A DNA stretch of 64,000 nt from the NCBI RefSeq assembly GCF_019431045.1, contig NZ_JAHXPT010000006.1, forward strand, positions 124,001 to 188,000. Direction: 5' to 3'. Within the stretch, counting starts at the first letter, position 1. Each line of letters begins with the position of its first letter. Source of the DNA: Clostridium weizhouense. GTDB lineage: Bacteria; Bacillota; Clostridia; Clostridiales; Clostridiaceae. The notes below the pieces were generated by a model. That model was not told the DNA's origin, made no database searches, and saw only the letters and a list, made by a program, of their open reading frames with translations. The translations under genes were made by a program, and so were the position numbers. Positions 35,296 through 43,380 of this stretch are shown here, piece after piece.

Positions 35296-36189
35296 ATGGA
35301 GTTTGAAAAAATTATGAAGATAGTAATAACAGGTTGCAAAGGTCAATTAGGCACAGAACTTCAAGATATAATTAAAAAAGGATATGGAGAAATAGGTGAG
35401 ATTTCTAAAGGTTTGAAAAAAGCTGAAATTATAGCTGTGGATGTAGATGAATTAGATATAACTGATTTAGAAGAAGTGGAAAATAAAATAACATTTTTTA
35501 ATCCAGATGTGGTTATAAATTGTGCAGCAGCTACTAATGTTGATGGATGTGAAAGTAATAGGGATTTTGCATTTAAGGTAAATTCACTTGGACCTAGAAA
35601 TTTAGCTATAGCTTGTGAAAAGGTAAGAGCAAAATTAGTACAAGTATCTACTGATTATGTGTTTAGTGGAGTAGGAGAAACTCCATTAACTGAATATGAT
35701 TTAACTAATCCTTATAGTGTTTATGGTAAAACTAAACTTTTGGGAGAGCAATATGTAAGAGAATTCTCTTCAAAGTATTTTATAGTAAGAACAGCATGGC
35801 TTTATGGATATGTAGGTCATAATTTTGTTTATACCATGAGAAAACTTGGAAAAGAAAGAGATAGTATAAATGTAGTGAATGATCAAAGAGGAAATCCAAC
35901 TCATGCTAATGATCTAGCTTACCATATATTAAAACTTATAGAAACAGAAGAATATGGAGTATATCATTGCACAGGTAAAGGGGAATGTACTTGGTATGAT
36001 TTTGCTAAGATGATAATTGAACTTTCAGGGGAAAAATGTGAGGTTAATCCTTGCACTTCAGAGGAATATAAGACACCAGCAAAAAGACCAGAATATTCAT
36101 CACTTGATAATATGATGCTTAGAAATACTGTTGGTGATGAAATGAGAGATTGGAAAGAAGCAATAAAATCATTTATAGAAAATTTATAA
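35296..36189 (+). CDS. rfbD: dTDP-4-dehydrorhamnose reductase
   Basis: A 297-residue SDR enzyme for the last step of dTDP-rhamnose synthesis. Rossmann motif TGCKGQLGTEL is at the N-terminus, with LVQVSTDYVFSG and YSVYGKTKLLGE supplying the catalytic Thr/Tyr/Lys. HCTGKGECTWYDFA is the usual RfbD C-terminal motif. A second ATG at 35314 (MKIVITG) is the more usual family start. A GGAG lies 12 bases before it and a weak GAGAGAAG before 35296, so the start is unsettled. Confidence 0.95.
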   Translation: MEFEKIMKIVITGCKGQLGTELQDIIKKGYGEIGEISKGLKKAEIIAVDVDELDITDLEEVENKITFFNPDVVINCAAATNVDGCESNRDFAFKVNSLGPRNLAIACEKVRAKLVQVSTDYVFSGVGETPLTEYDLTNPYSVYGKTKLLGEQYVREFSSKYFIVRTAWLYGYVGHNFVYTMRKLGKERDSINVVNDQRGNPTHANDLAYHILKLIETEEYGVYHCTGKGECTWYDFAKMIIELSGEKCEVNPCTSEEYKTPAKRPEYSSLDNMMLRNTVGDEMRDWKEAIKSFIENL

Positions 36190-36216
36190 AAATAGAGGAT
36201 GTTTTTATTTTTTTTT

Positions 36217-36249
36217 ACCCCTGGGGTACCTCCGGGGTACCCCAGGGGT
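36217..36249. repeat. GC palindrome, three units (copy g)
   Basis: The same three-unit form as copy f (middle unit ACCTCCGGGGT), flanked by T7 and A7. It sits between rfbD and rfbB and is the first copy after the palindrome-free 22 kb. Confidence 0.88.
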
Positions 36250-36306
36250 AAAAAAAGGGGGAGACAAACTGAGATGGCAAACTAAAAAAAGGAGAGTTGT
36301 ATATTA

Positions 36307-37362
36307 ATGAAGACTTATTTGGTTACAGGTGGAGCAGGATTTATTGGTTCAAATTTTATTTTGTACATGCTTAATAAATACGAAAATATTAAAATAATCA
36401 ATTTAGATAAATTAACTTATGCAGGAAATTTAGAAAATCTTAAATCAATTGAAAAGGATAGAAGATACTTATTTGTTCAAGGAGATATTTGTGATAAGGA
36501 ATTGGTTTCAGGTCTTTTTGAAAAATATGATATAAATTATGTTGTTCATTTTGCAGCAGAATCTCATGTTGATAGAAGCATAAAAGAGCCAGAAATATTT
36601 GCTAAGACAAATGTATTAGGTACAGTTAATATGCTTAATTGTGCAAAAAATGCTTGGGAAAATGAAGCTGGAAGCTTTAAAGATGGGGTTAAGTTTTTAC
36701 ATGTATCAACAGATGAAGTTTATGGTTCTTTAGGAGATGAAGGTTTCTTCATGGAAACAACACCAATAGATCCTCATAGTCCATATTCATCAAGTAAAGC
36801 AAGTTCAGATTTGATGGTTAAGGCTTATTATGATACTTATAAAATGCCAGTTAATATAACAAGATGTTCTAATAACTATGGTCCATTCCAATTCCCAGAG
36901 AAGTTAATTCCATTATTAATAAATAACTGCCTTCATCATAAGGATTTACCAGTGTATGGAGATGGTATGAATATAAGAGATTGGCTATTTGTAGAGGATC
37001 ACGCAAAGGCAATTGATATGGTTATTAATGGTGGTAGACTTGGTGAAGTTTATAATGTTGGTGGACACAACGAAAGAACTAATATTCAAATAGTTAAAAC
37101 TGTTATAGCTTATATAAATGAAAATGTTGATAAGAATGTAACTGAGAATTTAATTAAATATGTAGAAGATAGAAAAGGTCATGATAGAAGATATGGAATA
37201 GCACCAGATAAGATAAAAGAAGAATTAGGTTGGTATCCAGAAACTACTTTTGAAGTAGGAATTAAAAAGACTATCAAATGGTATTTAGATAATAAACAGT
37301 GGATGGAAAATGTAACATCAGGAGATTATCAAAAATACTATCAAAAGATGTACACCTATTAA
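36307..37362 (+). CDS. rfbB: dTDP-glucose 4,6-dehydratase
   Basis: A 351-residue SDR enzyme for the second step of dTDP-rhamnose synthesis. GGAGFIGSNFI binds NAD. HFAAESHVDRSI, HVSTDEVYG and SPYSSSKASSD supply the family and catalytic (YxxxK, DE) residues, and RCSNNYGPFQFPEKLIP is RfbB-specific. AAAGGAGAG precedes the ATG. It is separated from rfbD by palindrome g, so it may be its own unit; palindrome h follows its stop by 24 bp. Confidence 0.96.
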   Translation: MKTYLVTGGAGFIGSNFILYMLNKYENIKIINLDKLTYAGNLENLKSIEKDRRYLFVQGDICDKELVSGLFEKYDINYVVHFAAESHVDRSIKEPEIFAKTNVLGTVNMLNCAKNAWENEAGSFKDGVKFLHVSTDEVYGSLGDEGFFMETTPIDPHSPYSSSKASSDLMVKAYYDTYKMPVNITRCSNNYGPFQFPEKLIPLLINNCLHHKDLPVYGDGMNIRDWLFVEDHAKAIDMVINGGRLGEVYNVGGHNERTNIQIVKTVIAYINENVDKNVTENLIKYVEDRKGHDRRYGIAPDKIKEELGWYPETTFEVGIKKTIKWYLDNKQWMENVTSGDYQKYYQKMYTY

Positions 37363-37386
37363 ACAAGTGCGAAGCACAATTAAGAA

Positions 37387-37430
37387 CCCCCTATTATACC
37401 CCTGGGGTACCCCAGGGGTATAATAGGGGG
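37387..37430. repeat. GC palindrome, two units, perfect 44-bp dyad (copy h)
   Basis: The core is 37398-37419, with arms CCCCCTATTAT/ATAATAGGGGG that pair perfectly and occur in no other copy. It is just after rfbB and probably ends the polysaccharide transcripts. Confidence 0.88.
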
Positions 37431-37639
37431 GTTGTAGTTTATATAGCAAAAATTTATTTGATTAATTAATCAAATGTGCTAAAATATGTAAGTATTTAAG
37501 ATAAAATCCGTAGAGATGGGCTACGGTGGTTGTACGTTGTCCCACCTTGGGCTATTGGTAGAAATACTATAGCTTAAGGGGGTGGTATTGGAAATGCTAG
37601 AGCTTATTATAAAAGGAATTTTTGTTATATATATTACTA

Positions 37640-37797
37640 AGGCACATTCAAAAAATAATAGACCAGTATTCTTGTCTATTTTATGTGATACTGCGTCAGC
37701 AAATTTAGCTAATAGCTCGCTATTAACTAAATTTACTTCCTTGTCTGACAAAAAATATACAACGCCTCTTTGATCTATTGTTTTATTTCATGTGCCT
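37640..37797. repeat. 158-bp miniature element with 26-bp terminal inverted repeats
   Basis: The left end AGGCACATTCAAAAAATAAT (continuing AGACC) and the right end (reverse complement AGGCACATGAAATAAAACAA) are inverted near-copies. The inside is short reading frames in both strands with no family resemblance, so no gene is called. Part of the left end, ATTCAAAAAATAATAGACC, recurs in reverse at 53620-53639. Confidence 0.6.
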
Positions 37798-38026
37798 AAA
37801 TTAATATTAAAACATAATCTTTTTATTTCAAATATAAAAATTAAGAGTAAATTTTTTGGTTTGGACATAGTTCTAAGAATTGTAATATAAAAATTAAATT
37901 AAGCATTAAATGTTTTGAATTTAGTTTTAATACAACAGAAAAGAACGCCCCATCTAACAAATAAGCGTTCTCTTACAAAATAATAAAAAATCCAATAGCC
38001 CTAAAACTTAAAAACGTTCTAGGATT

Positions 38027-38056
38027 AGCTTAGTGTTCGCTGCACTAGGCTTTTCT
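38027..38056 (+). terminator. Orphan terminator-like hairpin
   Basis: AGCTTAGTG pairs with CACTAGGCT around a TTCGC-type loop, followed by TTTTC. No gene lies directly upstream. It may be left from a decayed gene in the 37.4-38.3 kb gap. Confidence 0.55.
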
Positions 38057-38116
38057 TATATTATAACAAATTTAATAGAAAAATAAACATTTATTTTATT
38101 AGCAAGATCAAAATAG

Positions 38117-38174
38117 ATAACAAGTCCAAAGTTGTAATGAAAAATAGGATGGCAAATGGACTTGTTATTTTTTG
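38117..38174 (+). terminator. Second orphan hairpin/T-run
   Basis: ATAACAAGTCCA (38117-38128) pairs perfectly with TGGACTTGTTAT (38157-38168) over a 28-nt loop, then six T. Confidence 0.55.
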
Positions 38175-38183
38175 ATTGTGTAT

Positions 38184-38227
38184 TATAGAATCAGATGGAA
38201 TGTGATTTTAGATTCTATCTATTTTTG
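38184..38227 (+). repeat. Terminator-like direct repeat, left of the AAA gene
   Basis: AGATGGAAT pairs with ATTCTATCT and a T-run follows. This 44-bp segment is repeated in direct orientation at 40003-40046, so the pair brackets the AAA/PD-(D/E)XK gene. Confidence 0.6.
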
Positions 38228-38278
38228 TTTTAAGAAGAATATATATAGGGTATAATTGAAGTAATAGTATAATTAAAG
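38223..38278 (+). promoter_or_regulatory. Promoter module of the AAA/PD-(D/E)XK gene
   Basis: GGGTATAATTGAAGTAATAG includes the -10. It aligns without gaps to 143-198 upstream of the Rpn gene. The start codon is 34 bp downstream. Confidence 0.6.
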
Positions 38279-38311
38279 TTCGTAAATTGTGTTAAGAAAG
38301 AAGGTGTGATA

Positions 38312-39991
38312 ATGAAAAAGACAATTCAGGTTGGAACATCTAATTTTGGTGAGCTTATAAGTTGTAATCACTATTTTGTAGACAAAAGTTTGCTTATAAA
38401 GGAGTTTATAGAAAATGGTGCAAAGGTTATTTTAACTCCAAGACCAAGAAGATTTGGGAAAACTTTAAATATGAGTATGTTAAAGCATTTTTTTGATGTA
38501 GAAAAAAAGGAAGAGAATAAGAATTTATTTAAGGGATTAAAGATAGAGCGTGAAGAAGAGATAATGAATCTTCAAGGTGAGTTTCCTGTTATTTTTATGA
38601 GTTTTAAGAATGAAAAGTATAGTACTTTTGAAGAGTTTAAATATGGGATAAAATCTCTTATTATTGATTTATATAGAAAGAATATAAATTTGCTTGAAAG
38701 CCCTAAACTTATATCATATGATAAGCAAAAATTTGATGAAATATTAAGTGGAAAAGCTGAGATGGTTGATTACTATAAAGGTTTAAGTAATTTAATGTAT
38801 TATATGAATATACACTATAATAAGAATGTTATGGTTTTTATAGATGAGTATGATATTCCTGTACAGGAATCTTATCTAAAGGGATATTATGAAGATGCTA
38901 TAACTGTTATAAGAGTAATGTTAACTGCTGCACTTAAAGATAATGTTTATTTAGAAAAAGCACTAGTTACAGGAATTTTAAGGGTTGCAAAAGAAAGTAT
39001 TTTTTCAGGACTTAATAATATGCAAGTTCATACAATGTTTAGTTATAGATTTAATGATAAGTTTGGATTTACTGAAGATGAGGTTAAGGAGTTATTAAAG
39101 TATTATAATCTTACAGAAAAGATGGATGAAGTTAAGAAGTGGTACAATGGTTATATATTTGGAGGAAAGGTTATTTACAATCCATGGTCAGTTCTTAATT
39201 ATATTAGTGAGAATAAGATTGGATTTATGCCTTATTGGATAAATAGTAGTAGTAATGATTTGATAAAAAGACTGCTTTCTAAGGGAAGTGAGGATACTAA
39301 AAAGAATCTTGAGGAACTTATAAATGGCAATTCTATAAACAAGATAGTTGATGATCATATTGTAATGAAAGAAGTAGAAGAAGATGAGGAAAATCTTTGG
39401 AGCTTTTTAACTTTAAGTGGATATTTAAAGCCAGTTAATTCAATAGTTAGTGAAGGGAAATTTAATTGTGAACTTAAAATTCCTAATAATGAGGTTTTAA
39501 TTTTTTATAAGAATTTAATTGAAAAGTGGTTTAAGGAAAGTTTAAAAAATGAAAAATATAATACTATGTTAAAAGCTTTAGTGTCTGGTGATGTTGAAAT
39601 ATTTGGTGGCTTTTTTCAAAAATTTGTTTTAAATAATTTAAGCTATTTTGATGTGTCAGGAGAAGAACCTGAAAGAGTTTATCATGCTTTTGTGCTTGGA
39701 ATGATTGTATCTCTTTCTGATAAATATGAGGTTAAATCAAATAAAGAAAGTGGATATGGAAGATATGATGTTATGTTAATTCCTAAGAATTCTTCAAAGC
39801 TTGGAATTATAATGGAATTTAAAAAGATAGATGATTTTATGAATAAGACTATGGAAAAAGGAATTGAAGAAGCCTTAAATCAAATTGAAGAAAATAAGTA
39901 TGAAACTGAACTAAAGGAAAGAGGTATTTCTGATATATTAAAGCTTGCCATTGTATTTAAAGGGAAAAAAGTTAAGGTTGTTGAAGGATAA
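38312..39991 (+). CDS. AAA-ATPase-like protein with C-terminal PD-(D/E)XK domain
   Basis: A 559-residue protein of the AAA-ATPase_like/PDDEXK_9 architecture (PF09820 plus PF08011). The opening VGTSNFGELISCNHYFVDKS and the P-loop region LTPRPRRFGKTLNMSMLKHF are diagnostic. VMVFIDEYDIPVQ is Walker B. The C-terminal YGRYDVMLIPKN with IIMEFKK gives the nuclease D and E-x-K. ATG at 38312 follows AAGGTG; a GTG two codons earlier overlaps it. Such genes are abundant in clostridia and gut bacteria and of unknown role. The gene is bracketed by a direct repeat and shares a promoter module with the Rpn gene. Confidence 0.88.
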   Translation: MKKTIQVGTSNFGELISCNHYFVDKSLLIKEFIENGAKVILTPRPRRFGKTLNMSMLKHFFDVEKKEENKNLFKGLKIEREEEIMNLQGEFPVIFMSFKNEKYSTFEEFKYGIKSLIIDLYRKNINLLESPKLISYDKQKFDEILSGKAEMVDYYKGLSNLMYYMNIHYNKNVMVFIDEYDIPVQESYLKGYYEDAITVIRVMLTAALKDNVYLEKALVTGILRVAKESIFSGLNNMQVHTMFSYRFNDKFGFTEDEVKELLKYYNLTEKMDEVKKWYNGYIFGGKVIYNPWSVLNYISENKIGFMPYWINSSSNDLIKRLLSKGSEDTKKNLEELINGNSINKIVDDHIVMKEVEEDEENLWSFLTLSGYLKPVNSIVSEGKFNCELKIPNNEVLIFYKNLIEKWFKESLKNEKYNTMLKALVSGDVEIFGGFFQKFVLNNLSYFDVSGEEPERVYHAFVLGMIVSLSDKYEVKSNKESGYGRYDVMLIPKNSSKLGIIMEFKKIDDFMNKTMEKGIEEALNQIEENKYETELKERGISDILKLAIVFKGKKVKVVEG

Positions 39992-40002
39992 ATTAATATA
40001 GT

Positions 40003-40046
40003 TATAGAAGCAGATGGAATAATAGTTAGGATTCTATCTGTTTTTT
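40003..40046 (+). terminator. Terminator-like direct repeat, right of the AAA gene
   Basis: CAGATGGAAT pairs with ATTCTATCTG and is followed by TTTTTT. It is the near-copy of 38184-38227 and serves as the gene's terminator. Confidence 0.75.
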
Positions 40047-40073
40047 CATACAAAAAATTTATTTTATAAGTAT

Positions 40074-40106
40074 ACCCATGTCAGACTATTGGAAAATGAC
40101 ATGGGT
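40074..40106. repeat. Hairpin with 10-bp perfect stem
   Basis: ACCCATGTCA (40074-40083) and TGACATGGGT (40097-40106) are inverted copies, without a T-run. The role is unknown; the rest of the 616-bp gap before galU holds palindrome i and the dyad element. Confidence 0.5.
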
Positions 40107-40304
40107 AATGATTTGTTATCTTAATTATTGCAAAGTGAATTTCATTTTATTCAGATTACACAAAATTTTTTACAAAGCTGATTAATTTACAATGTTTCCT
40201 ATGTGATTTTCTATTTTTCTATTACTGTAGAATTATTAAGAATGATTTCTAAAGCACTTGTAAGTGCATAACTAAAATTTTCAGATTTATCTCCACAATA
40301 AAAT

Positions 40305-40326
40305 ACCCCTGGGGTACCCCAGGGGT
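40305..40326. repeat. GC palindrome, two units (copy i)
   Basis: The 22-bp core without extended complementary flanks. It lies about 280 bp upstream of galU. Confidence 0.85.
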
Positions 40327-40430
40327 AAATACTGAGAATTTATGGAATAAATATGTAAAAATTCGTTTTATTTGGAGATGTTTTATGTTATATTAATAAT
40401 TGTATTATAATTTATATTCTAAAAAATAAT

Positions 40431-40540
40431 ATATATATTGTGATTTAAATTCTACATTTATTTAAATTATATTTTTAAATACAATTTCAGATTAAATTGA
40501 AAAGTTTATTGTAAGAATTATATTGCAACATATATATATA
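40431..40540 (+). promoter_or_regulatory. Upstream dyad element, diverged copy 3 (galU)
   Basis: It begins ATATATATTGTGATTTAAAT followed by TCTACA and ends ATATTGCAACATATATATAT. It keeps the ends of copies 1 and 2 but differs in the centre. It lies 66 bp before the galU start. Confidence 0.4.
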
Positions 40541-40606
40541 ATGAATATGATAATATTTTTTTAACAAAAAACTTTGAAATTAATAATCAGTTGATAGGAG
40601 ATACAT

Positions 40607-41485
40607 ATGAACAAAAAGATAAGAAAAGCTATAATTCCTGCAGCAGGTTTAGGGACAAGATTTTTACCTGCAACAAAGGCTCAACCTAAGGAAATGCTTC
40701 CTATAGTAGATAAGCCTACAATTCAATATATTATAGAAGAAGCTGTTGCTTCAGGAATAGAAGAAATACTTATTGTAACAGGTAGAAATAAAAAATGTAT
40801 AGAAGATCATTTTGATAAATCTGTTGAGCTTGAAATGGAACTTGAAAAGAGTAATAAGAAAGAATTATTACATTTAGTTCAAACTATATCTGATATGGTT
40901 GATATTCATTATATAAGACAAAAAGAACCTAGAGGATTAGGACATGCTATTAATTGTGCAAAGACTTTTGTTGGTAATGAACCTTTTGCAATTCTTCTTG
41001 GTGATGACATTGTATATAATGAAGGAACTCCTTGCTTAAAACAACTTATTGATTGTTATGATGAATATAATACAAGCATTTTAGGTGTTCAATCTGTAGC
41101 AGCTGAAGATGTATGTAAATATGGAATTGTTGATGGAATAGAGATAGAGGATAGAGTATGCAAAGTTAAGGGATTAGTTGAAAAACCTTCAGTTGAAGAG
41201 GCTCCATCTAATACAGCAATATTAGGAAGATACATTGTTACTCCAAAGATATTTGAGATATTAGATAGAACTAAACCAGGAAAAGGGAATGAAATACAAC
41301 TTACTGATGCTTTACTTGAACTTATAAATGAAGAAGCTATGTATGCTTATAATTTTGAGGGAAGAAGATATGATGTTGGGGATAAGCTTGGATATTTACA
41401 AGCAACTGTAGAATACGCATTAAGAAAAGAAGATTTAAAGGGTGATTTTACAGAATACTTGCAAAATATATTAAATAATCTTTAA
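40607..41485 (+). CDS. galU: UTP-glucose-1-phosphate uridylyltransferase
   Basis: A 292-residue GalU/GtaB enzyme that makes UDP-glucose, the substrate of ugd in the same window and a general glycosyl donor. IPAAGLGTRFLPATKAQPKE is the nucleotide-binding signature, followed by EEAVASGIEEILIVTGR, LGDDIVY and KGLVEKPS. Length is normal. ATAGGAG precedes the ATG. It is monocistronic, placed between palindromes i and j with a long leader. Confidence 0.96.
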   Translation: MNKKIRKAIIPAAGLGTRFLPATKAQPKEMLPIVDKPTIQYIIEEAVASGIEEILIVTGRNKKCIEDHFDKSVELEMELEKSNKKELLHLVQTISDMVDIHYIRQKEPRGLGHAINCAKTFVGNEPFAILLGDDIVYNEGTPCLKQLIDCYDEYNTSILGVQSVAAEDVCKYGIVDGIEIEDRVCKVKGLVEKPSVEEAPSNTAILGRYIVTPKIFEILDRTKPGKGNEIQLTDALLELINEEAMYAYNFEGRRYDVGDKLGYLQATVEYALRKEDLKGDFTEYLQNILNNL

Positions 41486-41557
41486 TATTATTCATAGGGG
41501 TGCCTCATATATTATCCTACATATTACTATGTATATACCAATATATTACTTACATAT

Positions 41558-41579
41558 ACCCCAGGGGTACCCCTGGGGT
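41558..41579. repeat. GC palindrome, two units, inverted order (copy j)
   Basis: Here the order is ACCCCAGGGGT then ACCCCTGGGGT. The flanks TACATAT/ATATGTA extend it to a 36-bp perfect dyad (41551-41586). An open frame of the VanZ gene runs through it. Confidence 0.87.
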
Positions 41580-41603
41580 ATATGTAGGGGGATATGTGTG
41601 TAT

Positions 41604-42167
41604 ATGTTAGGAGAGTCTAGGTATAACAGCTTGGTTATAAGGGGGCTGATTGTTATAAAAAAAGGTATATTTTTAAGTCTTTTATGTTTTTTGAGTTTAG
41701 GATTTATATTTTTTAACTCAAGTCAAACAGGAAGTTCATCCAATGAAAGAAGCCACAAATTAGTAGATAATGTGGTTACAGTAATAAATGAAAGTAAAGT
41801 TAATAATATATTAGGTAAGAATTTATTTAGTGATGAATTAGTTGATAATCTAAGTGATAAATTGGCTAATAAGTTAAATAATAAGCTTACAAAGGATGAA
41901 CTTAATCTTATTATTAGAAAATGTGCTCATGGATTCGAGTTTTTTCTATTGTCTATTGTACTTGCTCTAACATTTTGTTCTTTTCATGTTAAAAAGAATA
42001 ATGTCATTATCTATAGTTTATTTATAGTCTTGCTTTCAGCAGTTTTAGATGAGTTTTTTCAATTATATATTCCAGGAAGGAATTCAAGTGTCATTGATGT
42101 AGTTATAGATTTTTGTGGTGGAATTATAGGGATGCTATTATTTCATGCGTTTAAAAGAAAATATTAG
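41604..42167 (+). CDS. VanZ-family membrane protein
   Basis: About 188 residues with four hydrophobic helices. NSSQTGSSSNERSHKLVD, IRKCAHGFEFFLLSIVLAL and DEFFQLYIPGRNSSVIDVVI are the VanZ-like signatures. The function is unsettled (envelope or glycopeptide-tolerance related in some species). The start is uncertain: ATG 41604 has GGGGG 12 bases upstream, AAGGGGG at 41639-41645 would fit a non-ATG start near 41649-41655, and the frame stays open upstream through palindrome j to 41529. Confidence 0.8.
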   Translation: MLGESRYNSLVIRGLIVIKKGIFLSLLCFLSLGFIFFNSSQTGSSSNERSHKLVDNVVTVINESKVNNILGKNLFSDELVDNLSDKLANKLNNKLTKDELNLIIRKCAHGFEFFLLSIVLALTFCSFHVKKNNVIIYSLFIVLLSAVLDEFFQLYIPGRNSSVIDVVIDFCGGIIGMLLFHAFKRKY

Positions 42168-42432
42168 AAAAATGATTTTAATAAAAGGTTTTTGTTGTGT
42201 TGTTTTGGTTATTTTAGTAAATAATTATTTATTTATTGTTTTATAATACTTATTATTTTGTAAAAATTTTATAAATTTATCCTTAATAAATATATTATAG
42301 CATAAGTTGTAATTAAAATTAAAATAGTATAAAATATCTATATGTAGTACTAAATTACAATAGGTGAATTTTGTGGAATTTTGCTTTAGAAAAGGCTACA
42401 TATTTTATAAATTGGAAGGGGATAGAATAAGA

Positions 42433-43128
42433 ATGAAAATGAAAAAACTATTATCAATAGGAGCTCTTACATTAGCTATGACTTGCTCTGTATCAGTTAC
42501 AGCATTTGCAGCAGATAATGTAAAGGTTAATGATCCAGATGTGAAAGTTGAGTATAATGATACATTGGTAATGAAAGAATTAGCTAAAAAAATTATAAAA
42601 GGTGAAACAGTTCACATAGGCGATAAAGAATTTAATAAAAATACAACTGTTGGAACACTTATTCCAAATACAAAGGATATAAAAGCTGAAATAAAGAAGC
42701 ATAACTTATATGAAAAATATAAAGATAATAAAGCATTTAAGAAATATATAGGTATGATATCTAAAGATGGAAATATAGCAAGCAATGGAAATAAAATGTT
42801 AGCTGAAATGACACAAGAAGACTATGATACTGTTATAGCAATTACTGAAGATCTTATAAATACAATTAATAATGAAACTAACGGTCAATATAGAGAAGAT
42901 AAAGAAAAGATTGCTTTAGATTTAGTAAAACATACAATGTTTAACGGATATTATGTAAGCTTTGGTAAGAATAAGGATGGTTTAACAACTTTATCTGTTG
43001 AAAAAAATGGAGAGATAACTGGTCAAGTTACTTTTAAAAATGTTACTGATCTTTTAGATATTCTTAAAAAAGCAAATGTTGAAACAATAAAAGGTTTTGT
43101 AGATAAAGCTAGAGCTGAAAATAAATAG
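42433..43128 (+). CDS. Secreted protein of unknown function
   Basis: A 231-residue protein. ATG at 42433 gives a clean signal peptide (MKMKKLLSIGALTLAMTCSV to AFAA) and follows GGAAGGGG. An upstream GTG frame lacks these. The mature part is charged and helical with no Cys, no wall-binding repeat and no recognised domain; VKVNDPDVKVEYNDTLVMKE opens it. It may be transcribed with the membrane-protein gene downstream, but 252 bp separate them. I do not recognise the family. Confidence 0.72.
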   Translation: MKMKKLLSIGALTLAMTCSVSVTAFAADNVKVNDPDVKVEYNDTLVMKELAKKIIKGETVHIGDKEFNKNTTVGTLIPNTKDIKAEIKKHNLYEKYKDNKAFKKYIGMISKDGNIASNGNKMLAEMTQEDYDTVIAITEDLINTINNETNGQYREDKEKIALDLVKHTMFNGYYVSFGKNKDGLTTLSVEKNGEITGQVTFKNVTDLLDILKKANVETIKGFVDKARAENK

Positions 43129-43380
43129 ATTTTTTAATTAAAAGCAATAGTTAGAATAGTAATAATTACTTTTAATGATAATTCTATGTTTAAATCTAGT
43201 AAATTTAAAATTCAAAGTCTAAAAAATCTTATGATTATGCTTAAGTATTATAGTTGATTAGTTTTATATTTAGTAGACTTTTAAAATTAATATATGATTT
43301 AGAGGGTTAAAATTTTAACTAGTGAGCTATAGTTAGTGATTTAAATAATTATAAGGCTTAAGGAGGCATTAATACATAAG

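Noticed and set aside
37521-37773. Short frames on both strands across the 37.5-37.8 kb region as small genes
   Set aside because: They overlap each other, run into the inverted-repeat element at 37640-37797, and part of the peptide (SKNNRPV) recurs in another frame at a repeat fragment near 53600. They are better explained as translated repeat DNA.
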